The notes below the pieces were generated by a model, which worked only from the letters and a program-made list of their open reading frames with translations, was not told where the DNA came from and made no database searches. A stretch of 14,432 nt of DNA, from positions 1 to 14,432 of the forward strand of contig CABSLQ010000068.1 of the NCBI GenBank assembly GCA_902478605.1, given 5' to 3'. Position numbers and translations under genes: made by a program. Of this stretch, positions 1 to 7,295 are shown one piece after another; the stretch's first letter is position 1; each line of letters opens with the position of its first letter. Source of the DNA: an uncultured Oscillospiraceae bacterium (lineage in GTDB: Bacteria; Bacillota; Clostridia; Oscillospirales; Acutalibacteraceae).

Positions 1-31
1 GATGTGCTGCAAACCCGCATAAACACTGGGT

Positions 32-1546
32 TTATTTGTCCAGAGGCTTCATTGTGGGGAAGAGCAGCACATCGCGGATGGAGGCGCTGTCGGTCAGCAG
101 CATGACCAGGCGATCAATGCCGATGCCAAGGCCTCCCGTGGGCGGCATGCCGTATTCCAGCGCGGTGAGGAAATCCTCGTCCACGTCGTTCGCCTCTTCG
201 TCCCCAGCCGCCTTAAGCGCCGCCTGCGCTTCGAACCGTCCGCGCTGATCGATAGGATCGTTGAGCTCGGAGAAGGCGTTGGCGTGCTCCCGGCCGACGA
301 TGAACAGCTCGAACCGCTCGGTGTAGGCCGGATTGCCCGGCATGCGCTTGGCCAGCGGCGAAATCTCCACCGGATGGTTCATGATAAAGGTGGGCTGTAT
401 CAGCTTGTCCTCCACATAGGTTTCAAAGAACAGGTTGAGGATATCGCCCGTCTTATGCCGCGGTTCGAACTCGATGTGATGCGCGCGGGCAAGCGCCTGC
501 GCCTGCTCAAGCGTCTGTACCGCGGCAAAATCCACACCGGCGTACTTTTTAACCGCATCCGCCATGCTCAGCCGTTCAAACGGCTTTTCGAGATCGATGG
601 CCACCCCGCCATAGGATATCTGCGCCGTGCCGAGCACCTTTTTCGCCACGGTACGGATGAGATCCTCGGTCAAATCCATCATGCCGTTGTAATCGGTGTA
701 CGCCTGATACAGCTCGAGCAGGGTAAATTCCGGGTTATGCCGGGTGTCCATTCCCTCGTTGCGGAATACGCGGCCAATCTCATACACCCGGTCGAATCCG
801 CCCACAATCAGCCGCTTGAGATGCAGCTCCAGCGCGATGCGCAGATACATGTCGATATCCAGCGTGTTGTGGTGGGTAACGAACGGCCGGGCCGCCGCGC
901 CGCCCGCCATGTTGTGCAGCACAGGGGTCTCCACCTCAAGGAAATCCTGCCCGTCGAGGTAGCGGCGCACCTCCGAAATGATGTGAGACCGCTTAACGAA
1001 CGTATCCTTGACTTCGGGGTTGACGATGAGATCCAGATACCGCTGCCGGTACCGGGTGTCGGTATCCTTCAGCCCGTGGAACTTCTCGGGCAGCGGGAGC
1101 AGCGACTTGGACAGCAGGGTCACCTTCTGCGCGTGAACCGAAATTTCGCCCTTCTGCGTGCGGAAGACGAAGCCTTCCACGCCGACAATATCGCCGATAT
1201 CCCATTTTTTGAATTCGCTGTACAGTTCTTCGCCGACGTCGTCCCGCCGGACATAGACCTGCATGCGGTCGGTATGATCGCGCACATCCATGAAACTCGC
1301 CTTGCCCATGATGCGGCGGCTCATCATCCGCCCGGCAATGGCAACCGGCTTATTTTCCATCTCGTCGAACTGTGCGCGGATGACGGCGTTTTTCGCCGTG
1401 ACGTCAAATTTGGTGATGGCATAGGGATCCTGGCCGGCCTCCTGCAGCGTGGCCAGCTTGTCCCGCCGAATCTGCAGCAGCTCGGACAGCTGCTGCTCGG
1501 TCAATTCCTCCGCCGCTCCGGCGGGAACCGTGGTGGATTCGCTCAT
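32..1546 (-). CDS. lysS: Lysyl-tRNA synthetase, class II
   Basis: Charges tRNA-Lys with lysine in the cytoplasm. The 504-aa product has the class II LysRS layout: an N-terminal OB-fold tRNA anticodon-binding domain (about residues 68-140, with the VAIAGRMMSRR strand), class II motif 1 around 185-212, motif 2 with FRNEGMDTRHNPEFT at 261-275, and motif 3 with GLGIGIDRL at 472-480. Length is normal for the family. The frame stays open upstream to 1615. I chose the ATG at 1546 because an AGAAAGGA ribosome binding site lies 12 nt before it, whereas the in-frame ATG at 1558 abuts that site with no spacer. MSESTT followed by LSELLQIRRDKL also fits LysRS N-termini. It lies 86 nt downstream of greA on the same strand. 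A short AAACCC/GGGTTT inverted repeat (11-16 and 28-33) straddles the stop codon, but it has no T tract and I do not call it a terminator. The identity is secure. Confidence 0.96.
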   Translation of the reverse strand: MSESTTVPAGAAEELTEQQLSELLQIRRDKLATLQEAGQDPYAITKFDVTAKNAVIRAQFDEMENKPVAIAGRMMSRRIMGKASFMDVRDHTDRMQVYVRRDDVGEELYSEFKKWDIGDIVGVEGFVFRTQKGEISVHAQKVTLLSKSLLPLPEKFHGLKDTDTRYRQRYLDLIVNPEVKDTFVKRSHIISEVRRYLDGQDFLEVETPVLHNMAGGAAARPFVTHHNTLDIDMYLRIALELHLKRLIVGGFDRVYEIGRVFRNEGMDTRHNPEFTLLELYQAYTDYNGMMDLTEDLIRTVAKKVLGTAQISYGGVAIDLEKPFERLSMADAVKKYAGVDFAAVQTLEQAQALARAHHIEFEPRHKTGDILNLFFETYVEDKLIQPTFIMNHPVEISPLAKRMPGNPAYTERFELFIVGREHANAFSELNDPIDQRGRFEAQAALKAAGDEEANDVDEDFLTALEYGMPPTGGLGIGIDRLVMLLTDSASIRDVLLFPTMKPLDK

Positions 1547-1601
1547 GGTGATGCCCATTCCTTTCTGTTGGGGTATCCGGAAAATTTGGTGATACGAAAA
1601 C

Positions 1602-1628
1602 GGGCGGGCAGCCAAGGCTGCCGCGCCC
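1602..1628 (-). terminator. Hairpin between greA and lysS (partial terminator or mRNA stabiliser)
   Basis: A near-perfect 12-bp inverted repeat with one unpaired base: arms GGGCGGGCAGCC (1602-1613) and GGCTGCCGCGCCC (1616-1628, G1623 bulged). On the minus strand it begins a few nt after the greA stop codon and is followed by GTTTTC, a weak U tract. It could end part of the greA transcripts or protect their 3' ends. No convincing separate promoter for lysS was found downstream, so some read-through seems necessary. Confidence 0.55.
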
Positions 1629-1632
1629 GCGC

Positions 1633-2106
1633 TTATTTGGAGATTTCCAAAATGGTGTAGTGCAGCACGCCGTTCGGGATCTCGATCTCCACCGTGTCAC
1701 CCACGCCGTTGCCGATGAGCGCCTTGCCCACGGGAGATTCGTCCGAAATCTTGCCCTGCATGGGATCCGATTCGGTGGAACCGACAATCTTATAGGTTTC
1801 CTCCGTCTTGTCGTCCTCATCGCGCACCCGTACACGGGATCCCACGTGGACCATTTCCGTATTCAGTTCGCTTTCGTCCAGGATCCGGACGTTTTTCAGC
1901 TGGTTTTCAATCTCCGCAATCCGGCCCTCAATAATGGCCTGATCGTTTTTCGCCTCGTCGTATTCGCTGTTTTCGGACAGGTCGCCGAAGGAAAGGGCGA
2001 CCTTAATTTTTTCCGCAATCTCCTTGCGCTTGACTGTTTTTAATTCTTCCAGCTCGTCTTCCAGGCGTTTGAGACCTTCGCTGGTCATGATCGTTTCTTT
2101 CGCCAT
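1633..2106 (-). CDS. greA: Transcription elongation factor GreA
   Basis: Stimulates the RNA-cleavage activity of backtracked RNA polymerase so that arrested complexes restart. The 157-aa length is standard. The N-terminal half is the antiparallel coiled coil inserted in the secondary channel, with the conserved acidic tip GDLSENSEYDEAKN (41-54, D42 and E45 corresponding to the metal-coordinating residues). The C-terminal FKBP-like domain includes SPVGKALIGNGVGDTVEIEIPNG. I take the ATG at 2106 because MAKETIMTSEGLKRLEDELEEL matches the usual GreA N-terminus. The nearest ribosome binding site candidate, GGAG, lies 13 nt upstream, which is rather far. Transcribed from a consensus promoter directly upstream and followed by lysS, a common greA-lysS pairing in Firmicutes. 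Confidence 0.97.
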   Translation of the reverse strand: MAKETIMTSEGLKRLEDELEELKTVKRKEIAEKIKVALSFGDLSENSEYDEAKNDQAIIEGRIAEIENQLKNVRILDESELNTEMVHVGSRVRVRDEDDKTEETYKIVGSTESDPMQGKISDESPVGKALIGNGVGDTVEIEIPNGVLHYTILEISK

Positions 2107-2147
2107 TTCCGTTATCTCGCTCCATTCTTCTTACCCAGAATAGAAGT

Positions 2148-2176
2148 ATTATACTAAACGGATATGCCAATGTCAA
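2148..2176 (-). promoter_or_regulatory. Consensus sigma-A promoter for greA-lysS
   Basis: On the minus strand, TTGACA (2171-2176) is separated by exactly 17 bp from TATAAT (2148-2153), both perfect consensus hexamers. The expected start is near 2140, giving a greA leader of about 35 nt. The -35 and spacer lie within the last codons of the upstream gene, and its TAG stop (2154-2156) abuts the -10. Confidence 0.9.
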
Positions 2177-2972
2177 GTCCCGCCAGCTTACAGACGGCAT
2201 CCCGCGTACGCAGCCAGCGGCCGTTTGACCACAGCGCTGCCGGCGGCCTGGCTAGTATGCCCCGCAGGCCGCCCCATTCATACATGGCGCATAAAAATCG
2301 CCAGGGATCGCAGCCGTCCGGCCGGGCGGCAAACCACTCGGCCGGAATGGTGGGCAGATAGCCGCCCACCACATGGCGTCCTGTCTCCTGCACGCCGGAA
2401 AGCACAAACCCCCGCGTGTTGGCCTGCAGGCCGCCCATCCCGTCGGGTGCCAGCACCAGCGTCGCCCGGTGCAGCGGCGCCGTCGCCCCGGTGATCAGGA
2501 AAGTGGCGCCGTATTCCCGCATCGCCTGCTCCTCCTGCCCGGCATACTGCGCGGGACGGGCGGACACCACCTGTACCTCCGACGTATAGGGCAGCAGCGC
2601 GCAGGCGAGCTGCGGCATGGTGGCCTCCGGGTCGTAAATGGCAACCGGCGTGCGCCGGCCCGACGGGATGACGCGCAGCAGATACACGGCGGTGATCGCC
2701 ATCATTTCCTGCCCGAGCAGCTGCCCGTCAAATGCCCCGATGCCATACCCGGGCGGCACCTGCAGCCCCACAGGCAGCAGCATGCGCCCCGCCGCGCGGC
2801 CCGCCATCTGCCGTATCGTCTGCCAGTCCAGGCGTCCATGCCTGTCCGGCCGGGCGGTAAGCAGCGTATAGCTGCCCTCCCCCACGCGGATTTTCTGACT
2901 TTCCACCACGGCGCGCTGCCGCCGGAACCATCGGCGAGGCAGTGCCTCGCCGATGGTCAGAGCCACCACCAC
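2154..2972 (-). CDS. Uncharacterised protein downstream of the Ca2+ ATPase
   Basis: A 272-aa protein that I cannot assign to a named family. It appears soluble, with no signal peptide and no clear membrane helix. The middle (about 65-175) alternates predicted strands and helices in a Rossmann-like way: a glycine-rich stretch near VPPGYGIGAFDGQLLGQ, then TPVAIYDPEA, then EVQVVSARP, EYGATFLITGA and ATLVLAPDGM. A dinucleotide-binding or flavodoxin-like fold is therefore possible, but this is only an impression from the pattern. The C-terminal part is rich in Trp and Arg (DPWRFLCAMYEWGGLRGIL). It starts at GTG 2972 with a GGGGGG run 7 nt upstream. It begins 20 nt after the ATPase stop, so the two are probably co-transcribed and coupled. 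Its last codons contain the greA -35 and spacer. Confidence 0.72.
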   Translation of the reverse strand: MVVALTIGEALPRRWFRRQRAVVESQKIRVGEGSYTLLTARPDRHGRLDWQTIRQMAGRAAGRMLLPVGLQVPPGYGIGAFDGQLLGQEMMAITAVYLLRVIPSGRRTPVAIYDPEATMPQLACALLPYTSEVQVVSARPAQYAGQEEQAMREYGATFLITGATAPLHRATLVLAPDGMGGLQANTRGFVLSGVQETGRHVVGGYLPTIPAEWFAARPDGCDPWRFLCAMYEWGGLRGILARPPAALWSNGRWLRTRDAVCKLAGLDIGISV

Positions 2973-2992
2973 GGGCGATCCCCCCTTTGTAT

Positions 2993-5647
2993 TCAGAGCG
3001 TTCCTTTGCGGCTGAACACGCGCAGCACCAGCTTACGTGTCAAATCGGCTGGGATGACCAGCAGGGCCAGGCCCATCACCCGACGCAGCTCCCAGCTCTG
3101 CAGGCCGGCGGTGCGGAACAGCGTCCCGCCGAAATAGATGAGCAGCAGCTGGATCACCGCCACCGCCGCCATAATGATCACAAAGGAGCGATTCCCCAGC
3201 AGATGGGCGAACAAGTTGGCGCGGGGCGTGCGGGCATTGAAGCTGTTGAAGATGCCGGTAAAGATAAAGAGGGCGAAAAAGGCGGTCATCAGATAGATCG
3301 GATCGTTGGCATAACGAAACCAGGTCTTGAAAACGGGCAGCTTGAGGAAGAGCACGCACAGGGTCACCGTAAAAGCCCCCATCCAGAGGATCTGGCTGAG
3401 CATATAGCGGTTGAGCACCGGTTCATCCCGCTTTTTGGGCGGCTCGTTCATGTATTCGGGCAGCGGCGGTTCGCCCGCAAAGGCCAGCCCCGCCAGCGTA
3501 TCCATGATGATATTGATCCACAGCATCTGGATGACCGTCACCGGCGTGTCGATGCCGATGAAAGGACCGATGATGGAAACCCCCACCGCGCACAGATTCA
3601 TGGTCAGCTGGAAAATGATAAATTTCCGGATACTCTTGAAGATGGTGCGGCCGTAGAGAATGGCACGGGCAATGGAGGCGATATTGTCGTCCAGAATGAC
3701 GATATCCCCCGCTTCCTTGGCCACCTCGGTGCCGCTGCCCATGGCAAAGCCCACATCCGCTTTTTTCAGGGCGGGGGCATCGTTGATGCCGTCGCCCGTC
3801 ATGCCGGCCACCAGTCCCATCTCCTGCGCGATGCGCACCAGACGGCTTTTATCGGTGGGAAGCGCCCGCGCCACCACCCGCAGCGCGGGCAGCCGGCCCC
3901 GCACCTGGAAATCGCTTAGGGCGGCCAGCTCACTGCCCGTAATGACGGCGTTTTCCCCGTCCGTGTCCCGCAGCAGGCCCGCTTCCCGGGCAATGGCGGC
4001 AGCGGTTTCCCGGTTGTCGCCGGTGATCATGACCACCTGCACGCCCGCGCCCTGCACCTGCTGCACCGAGGAACGCGCCTCGGGACGGATCTCATCCCGG
4101 ATGCCCACCAGCCCGATGAGAATCAGCCGCGAAAAGCGGCCGCTATCGTCCACCGCGTTTTCAGAAATCGCCAGGGCGAGCACCCGCATGGCCTGCCGGG
4201 TCATCTCCTCCCAGCGGGCTTTCAGCCGGTGCCGGCTGTTCAGCGGGCGAATCTCCCCCGCTTCGTCCACATAGCGGGTGCAGGCATCCAGCAGCTTTTC
4301 AGGTGCCCCCTTGACCAGATATACCCCCCGCTCCGGCAGTTCCGCGGCGGAAAATTTACGGGCGCTGTCAAAGGCCACCCGCCGGCCCGCCGGCCCCCCT
4401 TTGGCCCCGGACGGCAGCGGCAGCACATAGTGGAGCAGGGCCCGGTCGGTGGCGTTGCCGCCCACCGCCCGGCCGTCCGCCACCAGGCTTTCCGAATTGA
4501 CCGTGCAGGAGCGCTCCACCCAGTCCCACAGACCCTTGTGCCGTTTGACATCCGCTGCCTTGCGGTATTCCGTCCCGTCCCCCGTGAGCAGGCGGCTGAC
4601 CTGCAGATGGCCGCGGGTGAGGGTCCCCGTCTTGTCGGTGAAAAGGATGTTGAGGCTGCCCGCCGTTTCGATACCCACCAGCTTGCGCACCAGCACATGA
4701 TCCTTGAGCATGCGCCGCATGTTGGAGGACAGCACCACCGTGATCATCATGGGCAGCCCCTCGGGCACCGCTACGACCACCACGGTGATGGCCAGCGTCA
4801 ACGCATGCAGCACATGGCCGAACACCACCGACGGCTGTGCAAACAGATGTGCCATGTTGGCCCAGTTCATTCCGCTGTCCATGTAAAAGGCGTGAAACAG
4901 GTCGGCGAGCGCCACGACCACCGCCGCCGCATAGCCGAGGCGGCTGATCGTCTTGGCCAGGCCGGCCAGGCGTACCTTCAGCGGACTTTCGCGCGTCTCC
5001 TCCTGGATCTCCTGGGCCAGACCGCCGTAAAAGGTGCTGTCTCCCACCTGCCCGACGCGCAGCACGCCCTCGCCCGCGCACACCACGCTGCCCCGGAACA
5101 GCCGGTTGGCCGCCAGCAGGTCCCGCGGGTCACTCTCCCCGCCCGGCCGCTTATCCGCCTCCTTGGTTTCGCCGTTGAGGGCGGATTGATCGACGCTCAG
5201 CTGCCCCGACAGCAGCACGCCGTCCGCCGGCACACGTTCGCCCGCCTGCAGCAGCACGAGATCGCCCACCACCACCTCGCCGACGGGCACCACCGTCACG
5301 CCGCCGCTGCGCCGCACCCGGCAGGACAGGCGGGCCGCGTCCTCCTGCAGCTTGGCAAAGGCCGACTCGCTCCCGTATTCCGACAGGGTGGACACAAAGG
5401 TGGCCAGAAAGATGGCGATGGCGATGCCCGCCGATTCGTACCAGTCAAAGTTATGAAACAGGAAAATCAGATTGACCGCCAGAGCGGCCAGCAGCACCTT
5501 GATAATCGGATCGCCGAAGTTGCTGATGAACTGGCGCAGGAAGCTGTTGCGCTTTTTATGGGTCAGCTCGTTTGACCCGTATGCTTCCCGTGCCTGCTCC
5601 ACCTGTGCGGGTGTCAGTCCCTGTTGTCCGATTTCCGGCTCTTTCAC
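2993..5647 (-). CDS. Calcium-transporting P-type ATPase, PMCA type
   Basis: A membrane pump that uses ATP to move Ca2+ out of the cytoplasm. All P-type hallmarks are visible (numbered from GTG 5656): cation ATPase N-terminal segment 10-60, actuator motif NGET (161-164, in place of TGES), PEGLP in M4 (298-302), phosphorylation motif DKTGT with D341, nucleotide-site KGAPEK (449-454), TGDN (545-548) and hinge GDGINDAP (621-628). Ca2+ ligands typical of the PMCA group are present: the M4 Glu of PEGLP, N687 in M5 (QLTMNL), and N715 and D719 in M6 (MLWINIIMD). The C-terminal part has the further helices M7-M10. Length of 884-887 aa is normal for bacterial members. The frame opens at GTG 5656, but the ribosome binding site GAGGGAG is only 1 nt away from it. 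GTG 5647 has a 10-nt spacing and is preferred. The calcium assignment is strong, although Mn2+ cannot be excluded. Confidence 0.93.
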   Translation of the reverse strand: MKEPEIGQQGLTPAQVEQAREAYGSNELTHKKRNSFLRQFISNFGDPIIKVLLAALAVNLIFLFHNFDWYESAGIAIAIFLATFVSTLSEYGSESAFAKLQEDAARLSCRVRRSGGVTVVPVGEVVVGDLVLLQAGERVPADGVLLSGQLSVDQSALNGETKEADKRPGGESDPRDLLAANRLFRGSVVCAGEGVLRVGQVGDSTFYGGLAQEIQEETRESPLKVRLAGLAKTISRLGYAAAVVVALADLFHAFYMDSGMNWANMAHLFAQPSVVFGHVLHALTLAITVVVVAVPEGLPMMITVVLSSNMRRMLKDHVLVRKLVGIETAGSLNILFTDKTGTLTRGHLQVSRLLTGDGTEYRKAADVKRHKGLWDWVERSCTVNSESLVADGRAVGGNATDRALLHYVLPLPSGAKGGPAGRRVAFDSARKFSAAELPERGVYLVKGAPEKLLDACTRYVDEAGEIRPLNSRHRLKARWEEMTRQAMRVLALAISENAVDDSGRFSRLILIGLVGIRDEIRPEARSSVQQVQGAGVQVVMITGDNRETAAAIAREAGLLRDTDGENAVITGSELAALSDFQVRGRLPALRVVARALPTDKSRLVRIAQEMGLVAGMTGDGINDAPALKKADVGFAMGSGTEVAKEAGDIVILDDNIASIARAILYGRTIFKSIRKFIIFQLTMNLCAVGVSIIGPFIGIDTPVTVIQMLWINIIMDTLAGLAFAGEPPLPEYMNEPPKKRDEPVLNRYMLSQILWMGAFTVTLCVLFLKLPVFKTWFRYANDPIYLMTAFFALFIFTGIFNSFNARTPRANLFAHLLGNRSFVIIMAAVAVIQLLLIYFGGTLFRTAGLQSWELRRVMGLALLVIPADLTRKLVLRVFSRKGTL

Positions 5648-5803
5648 ATACGTCACGCTCCCTCGCCGCCGCGGCGGACGGCGCAGAAATTTCAGACAGG
5701 CTATGCCTTATGTGTATGTGAACAAGCCCGGGATTATGTCATCCGCCGCGGGAACCCTCCTCCGCCCGGACGCATATGCTGAAAAGAAGAAGGAGGTGTT
5801 TCC

Positions 5804-6362
5804 ATGAAGAAAATGGAAAACGGCTGCGCACCGGATGCCCTCGACATATACAAAGCCTTTGGTGACCTGGCGGCGGATACCCTGTTCTGGAAGCTGATCT
5901 TTCTCAACAGTGCGCTGTTTGGCACGCCAAACCGGCAGGCCGTCAAGCAAAAGCTGCTCAGCCAAAGCAGAGCCGGTGAGGCGCTCATCCATACATATTA
6001 CACATTGCCGGCGGCCGACCGGCTCATCGAACTTGCCGACGTCCACAACCGCCTATTTGTCATCTATGTGGAACGAAGCGCCGCGCGCCGGCCCGCCCTG
6101 CGTGAAAGCACTCATCGGCAGTGGGAAGAAAACGGCCGCCGAATCGCCCGGCTTCTCCCCCCAGCTCAACCCCTTCTGGAAACAGCCCGAATGGAACGCC
6201 ATGATAGCCCACCAGATTCAGCTGCTCACCACCATCGCGCAGGGCACTTTAGAGGGACAATATGCTGTTTTCACCACCACCGCCCCGCTTTGTCAACGGC
6301 TGGCCGTCGAGATGGCCGAGTATATGGCGGCGGGTGTCATCGCCGATCCCTCTTTTGCATAA
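5804..6362 (+). pseudogene. Frameshifted small helical protein of unknown function
   Basis: It has an excellent ribosome binding site (GGAGG 7 nt before ATG 5804) and codes MKKMENGCAPDALDIYKAFG onwards. Coding then moves from this frame to another at about 6157-6162. Dropping one C from the CCCCCC run joins ...RRIARLLP to QLNPFWKQPEWNAMIAHQIQ, ending at TAA 6360-6362 and giving a protein of about 185 aa. From memory, the restored protein resembles a family of small all-helical clostridial proteins of unknown function. Shared features are an NPxW followed by EW segment, a helix bearing HL/HQI, a GxY segment and a terminal MAEYMxxGII-like helix. Some members carry misleading names such as acetylglutamate kinase, and no enzymatic role is supported. 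Without correction the first frame runs to 6427 with a low-complexity tail, which argues for a true or artefactual 1-nt insertion. No close same-strand neighbours. Confidence 0.7.
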
Positions 6363-6371
6363 AAGAACAGC

Positions 6372-6413
6372 AAAAACCGCATGCATGGCTTTCGCCGGAT
6401 GCATGCGGTTTTT
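6372..6413. terminator. Bidirectional intrinsic terminator
   Basis: A perfect 15-bp inverted repeat: AAAAACCGCATGCAT (6372-6386) and ATGCATGCGGTTTTT (6399-6413), with a 12-nt GC-rich loop. T5 follows the GC stem on both strands. It lies exactly between the convergent ends of the frameshifted gene (6362, plus) and the EamA permease (6417, minus), so it can serve both. Confidence 0.93.
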
Positions 6414-6416
6414 ATC

Positions 6417-7295
6417 TTACAGATTGAGCAGCACGATAGCCACCAGGCCGGCGGCAATGGCCGAACCCTTGCGCGGGGTGAGTTTTTCCCGGAAAAAGAG
6501 GAAGGAAACCGCCGCCAGCAGCAGGCTGAGTCCCCCGTTGACGCAGGGATACAGCACAACGGCGTCTATTTGGGTGGACAGGCGCATCAGCAGCCCGTTG
6601 CCCACGAAGCCGCCGGCGCCCGCCACGGCGGCCAGCGCCGTCATGCCCCATGGATTGGCCGTCAGGCGGTCCCGCGGCTCTTCGGCGCTGCGCCGCCGCC
6701 AGAAAAGCAGCAAAAACAGCGCCGCCGCCGTCAAATAGGCGATCCCCATAAAAGGGCCGTCCGCCGCCGCGGGCATTTCCCGCTTATACAGCTTCTGAAT
6801 CACGGCCGTAATGCCGTTGGCCAGGAAAGCCAGGAACACCAGGATCGCCCAGTGCACCGTCCTCCCGTTTCCCTTTTCTCCGCTCTGATAGGACAGCACG
6901 AAGGCGGCCAGCAGGAAGACCAGCCCCACGGCCTGGGTAAGCCGCACCCCTTCGTGCAGGAACAGGACGGAATACAGGATAGGGATGACAAAGCTGAGAT
7001 TCACCAGCATATCGGTCAGCGAAAGCGATCCCAGCTGATACCCCCGTGCCAGTCCCCAGACCGCCATGACATACAGCAGCCCGTACAGCATGCCCATGCC
7101 GAGCGTATAGAGATCCAGCGCAAAAGCCGGCAGGCTCGAAATTCCAAAGCAGAGTGCCGCCGCCAGGCAGAACAGCCCCTGATACAGCAGCAAAGAGCTG
7201 GGAGCCCGCTGGAAGCGCCGCTGAAACCATTTGGTGCACACGCCGTTAAGAGCAAATCCGACCACTGATAAAGGCAGAAGCAGCCACTGTCCCAT
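6417..7295 (-). CDS. DMT-superfamily permease with EamA domains
   Basis: A 292-aa integral membrane protein, probably with 10 helices arranged as two EamA repeats (about 5-140 and 150-292). Each repeat carries the small-residue-rich helices typical of drug/metabolite transporters (LSLTDMLVNLSFVIPILYSVLFLHEG in the first; VVLYPCVNGGLSLLLAAVSFLFFREKLTP in the second). The FLHEG and FFREKLT segments are the usual ends of the fourth and ninth helices. The direction and substrate cannot be read from sequence. The ATG at 7295 overlaps the TGA of the upstream enzyme gene by 1 nt (TGATG), which indicates translational coupling. The context suggests that it moves the substrate or product of that enzyme, probably a sugar derivative. 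The transcript ends at the hairpin at 6372-6413. Confidence 0.9.
   Translation of the reverse strand: MGQWLLLPLSVVGFALNGVCTKWFQRRFQRAPSSLLLYQGLFCLAAALCFGISSLPAFALDLYTLGMGMLYGLLYVMAVWGLARGYQLGSLSLTDMLVNLSFVIPILYSVLFLHEGVRLTQAVGLVFLLAAFVLSYQSGEKGNGRTVHWAILVFLAFLANGITAVIQKLYKREMPAAADGPFMGIAYLTAAALFLLLFWRRRSAEEPRDRLTANPWGMTALAAVAGAGGFVGNGLLMRLSTQIDAVVLYPCVNGGLSLLLAAVSFLFFREKLTPRKGSAIAAGLVAIVLLNL

Noticed and set aside
1..31. AAACCC/GGGTTT repeat after lysS as a terminator
   Set aside because: Only 6 bp, overlaps the stop codon, has no T tract and is close to the window edge.
284..1660. 458-aa plus-strand open frame
   Set aside because: Antisense shadow of lysS in GC-rich DNA; composition is His/Arg/Leu-rich with no domain, while the opposite strand encodes a complete LysRS.
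2942..3919. 325-aa plus-strand open frame
   Set aside because: Antisense shadow of the ATPase C-terminal half with no recognisable domain.
4229..5575. 448-aa plus-strand open frame across the P-type ATPase
   Set aside because: Antisense shadow rich in His, Gln and Arg; the minus strand carries every P-type ATPase motif.
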